Shown here one piece after another: positions 53,774-61,124 of a DNA stretch of 64,000 bases. How positions within the stretch are numbered: the stretch's first letter is position 1; every line of letters begins with the position of its first letter. The DNA comes from Arthrobacter sp. HY1533 (GTDB lineage Bacteria; Actinomycetota; Actinomycetes; Actinomycetales; Micrococcaceae), in NCBI RefSeq assembly GCF_027568515.1, contig NZ_JANKZF010000024.1, positions 1-64,000 of the forward strand. Reading direction: 5' to 3'. Under the pieces are notes generated by a model. That model was not told the DNA's origin, ran no database searches, and was given only the letters and a program-made list of their open reading frames with translations. Made by a program: the position numbers and the translations under genes.

Positions 53774-54811
53774 ATGCCCAATTACCTAGCAATTGACGCC
53801 GGCGGAACCTCAACGCGGGCCGTACTTGTAGACGCTTCCGGGGAGTGCCTGGGCTATGCCACTGCAGGCGGTGGAAACCCGGTTTCACGCGGATTTGGAC
53901 CCGCACTCGAGGCCCTCACCGAGGCGTCCGGCAAGGCACTTGGGGACACCGGAAGGCCAATCTCCCAGGCACTGCTCGCCATGGCCGGTGCATCACTTGA
54001 ATTGCCCACCCAATTGTTCCGTGACGCCTTCGTTACGCTGGGACTCACCGGAAACGTCATGATTGAATCTGATCTATTGGCTGCGTTTTATTCCGGAACA
54101 TTTCATGACGATGGTCATGCGCTGATAGCCGGCACAGGGGCGGTGGGTGCCCGCATTGAAGCAGGCCAGCTGGCCTCGGTCGCCGACGGCACCGGGTGGC
54201 TGCTCGGCGACTCCGGCTCGGGCTTTTGGATTGGCCGAGAGGTTGCCCAGGCAGTGGGCGCCGCACTGGACGGCCGCGGCCCCGCGACGGCCCTGACCGG
54301 GCTGCTTCTGGCAGAGCTGGGCATAGTCCTTGATCCCCTGGACCGCACGCAGGGCCGGCTCCGCGCCCAGCAGCAGCTGATCCTGAAGGTGTACGAGCGC
54401 AGCGCCATTGAGCTTTCCCGCTTTGCCCCCATGGTGTTTGCCGCACCTGGGGACGCAGTCGCCCAGGACATCGTCGCCCGGGCGGCCGAGGCCTTGGCGG
54501 GCACCTTGCTGGCCGCAGCGTCAGGCGGCCCGGGTGCCACCGGCAATCAGGGCGGTCGCGGCGCGGGGAGCGCGGCGGGGGTGGCGGCCGGTCCGCTCGT
54601 TTTCGGCGGCAGTGTGCTCACCAAGGGCAGGGCCGTTGCCACGGCCGTAACGGACAGGCTCGCAGCGGCCGGTGGCGCCGTGGCCCCGGTGCTCGTGGAC
54701 GACGGCACGGTGGGGGCAGCGGTCATGGTCCTCAAGCGCAGCGGCGAGGCAGTGGACGCCACCGTCTTTGGCCGCATCAAGGCAAGCCTGGCGGCCCTCC
54801 GGGACGGCTAG
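53774..54811 (+). CDS. BadF/BadG/BcrA/BcrD-type N-acetylglucosamine kinase
   Basis: A 345-residue ASKHA-fold kinase. MPNYLAIDAGGTSTRAVLVD is the ATP-binding phosphate-1 motif; ALIAGTGAVGARI and DGTGWLLGDSGSGFWIGRE follow the GlcNAc kinase pattern. Predicted to phosphorylate an imported amino sugar. ATG 53774 has GGAA 8 nt upstream; ATG 53765 is an alternative. A Gly/Ala insert near residue 255 is unusual. Followed by a perfect hairpin. Confidence 0.85.
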   Translation: MPNYLAIDAGGTSTRAVLVDASGECLGYATAGGGNPVSRGFGPALEALTEASGKALGDTGRPISQALLAMAGASLELPTQLFRDAFVTLGLTGNVMIESDLLAAFYSGTFHDDGHALIAGTGAVGARIEAGQLASVADGTGWLLGDSGSGFWIGREVAQAVGAALDGRGPATALTGLLLAELGIVLDPLDRTQGRLRAQQQLILKVYERSAIELSRFAPMVFAAPGDAVAQDIVARAAEALAGTLLAAASGGPGATGNQGGRGAGSAAGVAAGPLVFGGSVLTKGRAVATAVTDRLAAAGGAVAPVLVDDGTVGAAVMVLKRSGEAVDATVFGRIKASLAALRDG

Positions 54812-54842
54812 GCCGGCCACGCAAGTCCCTTGAGGCGCAGGA

Positions 54843-54875
54843 AAGGCCGCCATGACCAGTGGTCATGGCGGCCTT
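54843..54875. terminator. Perfect 16-bp hairpin after the kinase gene
   Basis: AAGGCCGCCATGACCA pairs with TGGTCATGGCGGCCTT around one base. Lies between two convergent genes; only a short T-run. Confidence 0.75.
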
Positions 54876-54914
54876 CGCGTTTCGCGTCAGGGTGCCTGCC
54901 GTACGGCTGCCCCG

Positions 54915-55274
54915 TTAGTTTCCTGCGGGCTTTTCATCCGTGTTGCCCGTGGCATCCCCGGCTTTTTCAGCCTCGGACCTTGCCGCATCCAGGCGGTCGG
55001 AGGAACGTCGGTTCACACCGGAGCCTTCGCCCAGGTAGTCGTCATTTTCCTTGTGGCCCATGACCAGCAATGAGGAAATGAGCAGCGTTGCAATAAACGC
55101 TATGCCGAAGGCAATGCCGGCCAGGTCCCAGCGCAGGCCGTGTTCGGTGCCACCGGCGGAGACCACGAGGGTGACCAGGCCGGCCACTGCGCCGAGGGCA
55201 GCGGAAAAGCTCAGCGGGAACTTGATGGAAGCTCCCTGGTTTTGTTTTGGTTTTTGCGGCTCTGAATTGCCCAC
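54915..55274 (-). CDS. Small two-helix membrane protein, unknown
   Basis: A 119-residue protein with two predicted membrane helices (FPLSFSAALGAVAGLVTLVV and AGIAFGIAFIATLLISSLLV) and a charged C-terminal tail. No family recognised. Separate transcription unit between the kinase gene and a membrane-protein operon. Confidence 0.6.
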   Translation of the reverse strand: MGNSEPQKPKQNQGASIKFPLSFSAALGAVAGLVTLVVSAGGTEHGLRWDLAGIAFGIAFIATLLISSLLVMGHKENDDYLGEGSGVNRRSSDRLDAARSEAEKAGDATGNTDEKPAGN

Positions 55275-55348
55275 AATTGGTCCTTTGCCTTGTTCGGTGT
55301 TGCGCGCACCACTCGTTTCTACGCAAAGTAGAACATGTGGTGTCCAGT

Positions 55349-55957
55349 TTACCGGCCTTTTGCCCCGCCGCCGTCATGGCGCAAGGTGAGTGCCGACAAC
55401 GCCCACAACGCCCCCGACATCATGGCCCCGCCACCCGCCACGCCCATGAGGCCGTGCGGGCCCGCCGCCGCGAAGAACGGCAGCAGTATGCCCGTGCCCA
55501 GGCCAAGAACGCCGGAGATCATCCAGTCACCCCGGGGTCCGCGCCCGGCCTCCGCAGCCGCCTTGGGAGTGCGGAGCGCGGCAAACAGCTCGGCGGCCCC
55601 CATGACCGCGAGCGCAGCGCCGCCGAGCCAGGCGGCAACAATGGCGCTTGCGGAAATCGCCACGACAACGCCGCTGACGGCGAGCAGGCCGGCGGCTGCG
55701 ATGAGGGCAAGCCGCCTGGCGTCCCCGCGCGGCAGGCGCAGTGCGCGGACGGTCCAGTACTGGGTGGCCGTCAGGGCCAGGAAATAGGCGGCGATGCCAA
55801 CGCACAGGCCCACCGTGCCGGGTGCGGCCCAGAAGACAGTGACCAGGCCAAATGCCAGCGTGGCGGCGGCACGCAGCAGCAGCGGCTGCCACAATGGCGT
55901 GGTTCCGGAGCCGGCGGTTGCGGCATTGAGGGGCTGGGGGCGGGCTGTTTCACTCAC
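55349..55957 (-). CDS. DUF308/HdeD-like membrane protein
   Basis: A 202-residue protein with about six hydrophobic helices in HdeD-like repeats (LLLRAAATLAFGLVTVFWAA; GISAYF-like helix; DWMISGVLGLGTGILLPF). Function unknown, possibly acid or envelope stress. Starts 9 nt after the MATE gene, in the LysR-MATE-DUF308 operon. Confidence 0.7.
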   Translation of the reverse strand: MSETARPQPLNAATAGSGTTPLWQPLLLRAAATLAFGLVTVFWAAPGTVGLCVGIAAYFLALTATQYWTVRALRLPRGDARRLALIAAAGLLAVSGVVVAISASAIVAAWLGGAALAVMGAAELFAALRTPKAAAEAGRGPRGDWMISGVLGLGTGILLPFFAAAGPHGLMGVAGGGAMMSGALWALSALTLRHDGGGAKGR

Positions 55958-55966
55958 CCGTCAAGT

Positions 55967-57340
55967 CTAGCCGCGGCCCGCCGTCGCTCCGACCTGCATC
56001 CACCGCCCGGTGCGGGCCCGCAGACCCAGGGTGAGGGCGCGGGCCCCCATGTAGCCCACGCTGAAGGCGGCCCACAGCCAGAACAGGCCGGCGTGGGTGT
56101 CGCCAAGGCTGGCCCTGCCAACCCACAGCAGCAGCGGCAGGTAGAGGACCAGGTTGGCCAGGCCTGCCAGTGCCAGGTAGCGGGCGTCGCCGGCTCCGAT
56201 GAGGACTCCGTCCAGCACAAACACATAGCCCGCCACCGGCTGGCCCACGGCCACAACCAGCAGGGCCGCGGCCAGTGCGGCATGAACCCCGGGGTCGCCC
56301 GTGAAGATCCAGCCAACCCCACCGGAGGCGGCGGCCAGGCCAAGGCCGGTCAGCACACCAAAGCCCAGGCCCCATTTCGTCATGGTCCGGGTCAGGGCGC
56401 GGACTTCGGGGATGTTGCCGGCTCCCAGCTCCTTGCCGATGAGCGCCTGGGCGGCGATGGCCAGCGCGTCGAGGGCGAAGGCGAGGAACGTGAAGATGGT
56501 CATGGCGAGTTGGTGCGCGGCCAGGTTTGTGGGTCCCTGCGCGGTTGCCACCAGGATGGTGGCAAGGATGGCGGCCCGCAGTGACAGAGTCCGCAGCATG
56601 AGCCAGCTGCCCACCCGGGACACTGTGCGCACGCCTGCCCAGTCCGGCCGCAGCCCCACCCCGTGCCGTCGGGCGGCCCGGACCACGATGGCCAGGTACA
56701 CAGCCGCCATGCCCCACTGGGCGATCACAGTCCCCAGCGCGGCACCGCCCACGGACAGGTCAAGGCCGTAGACCAACAGGAAGTTCATGGCGATGTTGAC
56801 GGCAAAGCCGGCGGTGGCAACCACGAGGGGCGTCTTGGTGTCCTGCAGCCCGCGCAGCACACCCATGGCGGCCATGACCAGCAGCATGGCCGGGATCCCT
56901 GCCAGGCTGACCATGAAGTAGTCGTGTGCGTAGCTGAGCACCTCGCCCCTGGCTCCCATGGAGTTGAGCACCGGCCCGCCGGCGAACGCCCCGGCCACGG
57001 CCACCGCCAGGCCCAGAATGGCGGCCAGCCAGAGCCCGTCGCGCCCCACGGCAAGGGCGTCCGCCTGCCGTCCGGCACCGAGCAGCCGGGCCACGGCAGG
57101 TGTTGTGGAGTAGGCAAGGAAGACCATGAGGCCAACGACTGTCTGGAGCACCGTGGCAGCCAGGCCCACCCCCGCCAACTGGGGGACGCCCAGGTGCCCC
57201 ACAATCGCGGAATCGGCCAGCAGGAACAGCGGCTCGGCAATGAGGGCGCCGAAGGCCGGGATGGCCAGCGCGCGGATGGCCTGGGCGGTGGAGCGGCGGG
57301 TTGTGCCGGCAGTCTCCGGGGGTGTCACGGGCTTGGGCAT
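55967..57340 (-). CDS. MATE-family efflux transporter (DinF-like)
   Basis: A 457-residue protein with about twelve helices; the first has IPAFGALIAEPLFLLADSAI, typical of DinF-type MATE proteins, with a second repeat DALAIAAQALIGKELGAG. Exports cationic drugs or metabolites in exchange for ions. Its start overlaps the LysR stop by 16 bp, so it is probably controlled by that regulator. Confidence 0.87.
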   Translation of the reverse strand: MPKPVTPPETAGTTRRSTAQAIRALAIPAFGALIAEPLFLLADSAIVGHLGVPQLAGVGLAATVLQTVVGLMVFLAYSTTPAVARLLGAGRQADALAVGRDGLWLAAILGLAVAVAGAFAGGPVLNSMGARGEVLSYAHDYFMVSLAGIPAMLLVMAAMGVLRGLQDTKTPLVVATAGFAVNIAMNFLLVYGLDLSVGGAALGTVIAQWGMAAVYLAIVVRAARRHGVGLRPDWAGVRTVSRVGSWLMLRTLSLRAAILATILVATAQGPTNLAAHQLAMTIFTFLAFALDALAIAAQALIGKELGAGNIPEVRALTRTMTKWGLGFGVLTGLGLAAASGGVGWIFTGDPGVHAALAAALLVVAVGQPVAGYVFVLDGVLIGAGDARYLALAGLANLVLYLPLLLWVGRASLGDTHAGLFWLWAAFSVGYMGARALTLGLRARTGRWMQVGATAGRG

Positions 57341-58275
57341 GGCTCAACACTATCGGCCGGGACAGCGGCGTTGGCAGCCAGCAGAGCCGCCATGCGCAGC
57401 CTCAGTGCGGCAATGACCTGCACAACGCCTGCCCGTTCCAATGCCTCCGGCCGGGTCAGGATGTCGATCTCCCGGCCCAGCTGCGGTTCCTGCAGCGGGA
57501 TCAGGACCAGGTTGGGATAGGCGTTCCGGTCGACTGTGTAGCGGGGCATCAGGGCCACGCAATTCCCCCGTTCAACGAGGGAGGCGGCCACGAAGAACTC
57601 GTTGATGCGGTGCACAACATGAACCTCTTCCCCGGCCAGGGTGCCAATCATTTCTATGGCACCCTCCAGCGGAAAACCGTGGCGCACGGAGACCCACCGT
57701 TCCCCGCGCAGCTCCCGCGGATGCACGCTCTTGTGGGTGGCCAGCCCGTGGCCTGCTCCCACGGCCAGGTCAAGCGGCTCGTGCGCCAGCGGCGTGACAT
57801 GAACCGTGGCGGGCCATGGGGCGCTGTTCGGCAGCCTGTGGGCAATCACCACGTCGAAGTCGGCCGCCAGTGCAGCAAATTCGTGTTGCGCAACATCCGC
57901 GTCAACCAGTTGCACCGGGGGTCCTCCGCTGGCGCGCAGCGCCTGATCCAGGGGCCCAAAAAAAGCCAGTGCCGCGCTGTTGAAGGCCGCAACTGCAACG
58001 GTCTCGGTGGTGCTTTCCCGAAAGGCGCCCACGGCAGCGTCGGCCCTCGCCAGGGCTATTTCCACGTCCACGGCTGCACGGCTCAGGGCCAGGCCGGCCG
58101 GGGTGAGGGCGGTGCGCCTGCCCTGCCTGTAGGTCAGGGCGGTGCCCGCCGCGCGTTGCAGGGCACTGATTTGCTGTGACACGCTCGACGCCGTGACGTT
58201 CAGTGCCAGTGCTGCTGCGGCAATGCTTCCCCTGGCCTGGACCTCACGAAGTGCCCGCAGTTGTCCCAGTTCCAT
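57325..58275 (-). CDS. LysR-family transcriptional regulator
   Basis: A 316-residue regulator. HTH: GSIAAAALALNVTASSVSQQISALQRAAG; the rest is a periplasmic-binding-like effector domain. ATG 58275 stands 6 nt after a TAGTTT box. It is divergent from an EamA transporter and upstream of the MATE gene, so it may control either. Confidence 0.88.
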   Translation of the reverse strand: MELGQLRALREVQARGSIAAAALALNVTASSVSQQISALQRAAGTALTYRQGRRTALTPAGLALSRAAVDVEIALARADAAVGAFRESTTETVAVAAFNSAALAFFGPLDQALRASGGPPVQLVDADVAQHEFAALAADFDVVIAHRLPNSAPWPATVHVTPLAHEPLDLAVGAGHGLATHKSVHPRELRGERWVSVRHGFPLEGAIEMIGTLAGEEVHVVHRINEFFVAASLVERGNCVALMPRYTVDRNAYPNLVLIPLQEPQLGREIDILTRPEALERAGVVQVIAALRLRMAALLAANAAVPADSVEPCPSP

Positions 58276-58281
58276 AAGTTC

Positions 58282-58287
58282 AAACTA
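58282..58287 (-). promoter_or_regulatory. -10 box of the LysR gene
   Basis: TAGTTT on the minus strand ends 6 nt before the ATG at 58275, the same geometry as the other leaderless promoters. Confidence 0.35.
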
Positions 58288-58338
58288 ATGCATTGGGTGC
58301 TAAAACAGCTCTTGTTCCTGCGCTTTCGGCCGCTGAGC

Positions 58339-59298
58339 ATGGGGATTGTGAAAAGTGCCTGGGACCGACTGCGTGTCGACGTGTCATTGCTCCTTGTTGC
58401 CCTCGTGTGGGGCAGCAGTTACCTGGTGACGAAGGGCCTCAGCGCGGCAGCCAGCGTCCCGGCATTGCTGGGCTGGCGGTTTCTGGCAGCCACGGCCGCG
58501 CTGGGCTTCCTTTGGTGGTGGCGGGTGCGGCGGGCGCCGGGTCGCGCCGAGCTGCTCACGGGGGCGGTACTGGGACTGACCCAGGCGGCCGTGCTGTTCC
58601 TGGAAACGTTCGGCGTGGCCCGGACGCAGGCCAGCACCGCGGGATTGATCATTTCTCTCACGGTGATTTTCACGCCCCTGCTGGATGCCGCGGCTGCGCG
58701 GCGCTGGCTGCCGCCGCAGTTTTTTGTGGCCGGAGTGGTTTCCATCGTGGGGGTTGCCCTGCTGACCTCGGGCGGGGGCTTTCGCAGCCCCCAGGCGGGT
58801 GACTTGCTCATGCTGGCAGCAGCCGTGGCCCGCGCAGTCCATGTGAGCCTGCTGGGCGCGCTGACAGCGGGCCGGCCCTACAGCTCCATCACAGTGACGC
58901 TCATCCAGTCCGCGGTGTGCGCCATGATTGGCATCGCGCTGGACCCGGCGGGCATGTTCAGGGCAGCTGCCGGCTTCTCCCCTGCCGACTGGGCCGGCGT
59001 CCTGTACCTGGGCTTGGCGTGCAGCGTATTCGCCTTTGTCGTCCAGCTCTGGGCCGTCAGGCGCACCTCGGCATCCCGCGCCAGTCTCCTGATGGGCACC
59101 GAGCCGCTCTGGGCCGTGCTGCTCGGCGTGGCGGTGGCCGGTGAACACTTGGGCTGGCCGGGCGCCGTCGGCTGCGCCTTGATCATCGGGGGCTGCTGGG
59201 CAGGCCAAAAGGTCGAGGCCCGCTTCCGTGCGGGAGCTGTTGTGGATCCGGAACCTGCCGGAACCACCCAACAGCTGCGCGCCGGCACCGGCAGCTAG
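58339..59298 (+). CDS. EamA/DMT-family transporter
   Basis: A 319-residue protein with about ten helices. The first EamA repeat starts DVSLLLVALVWGSSYLVTKG; the second ends near EPLWAVLLGVAVAGEHLGW, the conserved EamA closing motif. The start is uncertain; ATG 58339 gives the standard N-terminus. Divergent from the LysR gene. Its TAG overlaps the dnaB stop by 4 bp (CTAG). Confidence 0.82.
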   Translation: MGIVKSAWDRLRVDVSLLLVALVWGSSYLVTKGLSAAASVPALLGWRFLAATAALGFLWWWRVRRAPGRAELLTGAVLGLTQAAVLFLETFGVARTQASTAGLIISLTVIFTPLLDAAAARRWLPPQFFVAGVVSIVGVALLTSGGGFRSPQAGDLLMLAAAVARAVHVSLLGALTAGRPYSSITVTLIQSAVCAMIGIALDPAGMFRAAAGFSPADWAGVLYLGLACSVFAFVVQLWAVRRTSASRASLLMGTEPLWAVLLGVAVAGEHLGWPGAVGCALIIGGCWAGQKVEARFRAGAVVDPEPAGTTQQLRAGTGS

Positions 59299-60677
59299 TA
59301 CCCGCCCCCGCCGGAGTCGCTGGCCATGTTGGCGAAGCGCGAGTAGTGGCCCTGGAAGCCGACCACGATGGTCTTCGTGGGGCCGTTTCGGTGCTTGGCC
59401 ACAATCACATCGGCTTCGCCGGCACGGGCGGATTCCTTGTCATAGATGTCCTCACGGTGCAGCAGGATGACCATGTCGGCATCCTGCTCAATGGAGCCTG
59501 ATTCACGAAGGTCCGACACCATGGGCTTCTTGTCGGTTCGCTGCTCGGAACCACGGTTCAGCTGTGACAGTGCCACCACGGGAACCTGCAGTTCCTTGGC
59601 CAGCAGCTTCAGGGCGCGGGAGAACTCGGAAACTTCCTGCTGGCGGGACTCCACGCGCTTGCCGGAGGACATGAGCTGCAGGTAGTCAAGGATGACGAGC
59701 TTGAGGTCGTGCTGCTGCTTCAGGCGTCGGCACTTGGCCCGGATCTCCATGAGTGACATGTTGGGTGAATCGTCAATGAAGAGGGGCGCCTCGTTCATCT
59801 TGCCCATGGTGGTGGCAATCTTGGACCACTGGTCGTCCTTGACGGTTCCCTTGCGGAGGTCCTGCAGGCTGATGGTGGCCTCAGCGGAGAGCAGGCGCAT
59901 GGCAATTTCATTGCGCCCCATTTCCAGCGAGAACACCACTGTGGCCATGTTGTGGTCGATGGCGGCCGAACGGGCCCAGTCCAGCGCGAACGTGGACTTG
60001 CCCACGGCGGGGCGGGCCGCGATGACAATCATCTGGCCCGGGTGGAGCCCGTTGGTCAGGTCATCAAATTCGTAGAACCCGGTGGGAACACCTGTCATGC
60101 CTTCGCCCTTGTGGCCGGAAGCCTCAATCTCGTCCACGGTGGATTCCATGACGTCCTTCAGGAGCACGTAATCCTCGGTGGTGCGGCGTTCGGCCACGGC
60201 AAAGATCTCGGCCTGCGCGGCGTTGACGGTGTCTTCGACCTCACCGTCCTGGGCGTAGCCCATCTGGACGATCTTGGTTCCGGCGGTGACAAGCCGGCGC
60301 AGCACGGCCCGCTCGGCAACGATCTCGGCGTAGAAGCCGGCGTTGGCCGCTGTGGGAACAGATTGGATGAGCTGGTGCAGGTAGGCGGCGCCGCCAATTT
60401 TGGTGATCTCACCGCGCTTGGTCAGCTCGTCGGCGATGGTGACGGCATCGGCGGGCTCGCCGCGGCCGTAGAGGTCCAAGATGGCCTCGTAGATGCTTTC
60501 GTGGGCGGGCCGGTAGAAGTCGTTGCCGCGCAGCACCTCAACCACGTCCGCGATGGCGTCCTTGGAGAGCATCATGCCGCCAAGGACACTCTGTTCCGCC
60601 ACTAGGTCCTGGGGTGGTGTCCGGGCAAAGTCCGGCTCGCGGCTGGATGTGCCTGTTTCTGCGGCTGGTGCCGACAT
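59295..60677 (-). CDS. dnaB: Replicative DNA helicase DnaB
   Basis: A 460-residue hexameric helicase. N-terminal DnaB domain (PQDLVAEQSVLGGMMLS), linker, and RecA-like domain with Walker A ARPAVGKSTFALDWA, Walker B LVILDYLQLMSSG and the late SQLNRGSEQR arginine region. No intein. GAGG lies 7 nt upstream of ATG 60677. An intergenic region rich in DnaA-box-like sequences lies upstream. Confidence 0.97.
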   Translation of the reverse strand: MSAPAAETGTSSREPDFARTPPQDLVAEQSVLGGMMLSKDAIADVVEVLRGNDFYRPAHESIYEAILDLYGRGEPADAVTIADELTKRGEITKIGGAAYLHQLIQSVPTAANAGFYAEIVAERAVLRRLVTAGTKIVQMGYAQDGEVEDTVNAAQAEIFAVAERRTTEDYVLLKDVMESTVDEIEASGHKGEGMTGVPTGFYEFDDLTNGLHPGQMIVIAARPAVGKSTFALDWARSAAIDHNMATVVFSLEMGRNEIAMRLLSAEATISLQDLRKGTVKDDQWSKIATTMGKMNEAPLFIDDSPNMSLMEIRAKCRRLKQQHDLKLVILDYLQLMSSGKRVESRQQEVSEFSRALKLLAKELQVPVVALSQLNRGSEQRTDKKPMVSDLRESGSIEQDADMVILLHREDIYDKESARAGEADVIVAKHRNGPTKTIVVGFQGHYSRFANMASDSGGGGY

Positions 60678-60847
60678 TCTGGTGCCTCTTTCTGCCCTGC
60701 TGGCGGGCTGTCCCCGCCTGGTGGCGGAGCGATATGTGTGCTGCTGCCGCTCATGCCAGCTGACGGACGGCTAGGACGCAATTGACCTTGCCGGCGCGGA
60801 GAGCTCAATTGCAACGTTAGACGCTGTGGGGGCATCCACCAACCCCG

Positions 60848-61095
60848 TTGTCCACCCCATCTGTGGATAACCGGTGCATTAACTGCCCCAGCTTGTGCAC
60901 AGGATGGGGACAAGACTGTGGACAAGTTGTTGACTTGATGGCAAAAGCGCCTCTGACCTGCACAAATGCTTTCCACTGGTTGTGGAAAAGGTTAATTTTG
61001 CCCACAATGTGGCCCATCGGCCCATACTGTGGAGCGGCCCCCAAACAGCCGCGCCGCCGCGGATATCCACAGAGATATGCCTCACTGTGGATATC
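60848..61095. promoter_or_regulatory. Cluster of DnaA-box-like 9-mers upstream of dnaB
   Basis: In the 447-bp gene-free stretch (60678-61124) are TTGTCCACC (60848), TGTGGATAA (60862, perfect box on minus), TTGTGCACA (60893), TGTGGACAA (60917, perfect), TGTGGAAAA (60981), TTGCCCACA (60998), ATATCCACA (61063) and TGTGGATAT (61086). The last two form an 11-bp perfect inverted repeat (61062-61072 / 61085-61095). An AT-rich patch lies near 60990. No dnaA or dnaN is seen. Confidence 0.6.
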
Positions 61096-61124
61096 GGCGG
61101 CGGCGGGACGGCCCCGGGTCGCGC

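Noticed and set aside
60678-61124. Chromosomal origin oriC
   Set aside because: Box density is origin-like, but neither dnaA nor dnaN flanks it, so only a DnaA-box cluster is claimed.
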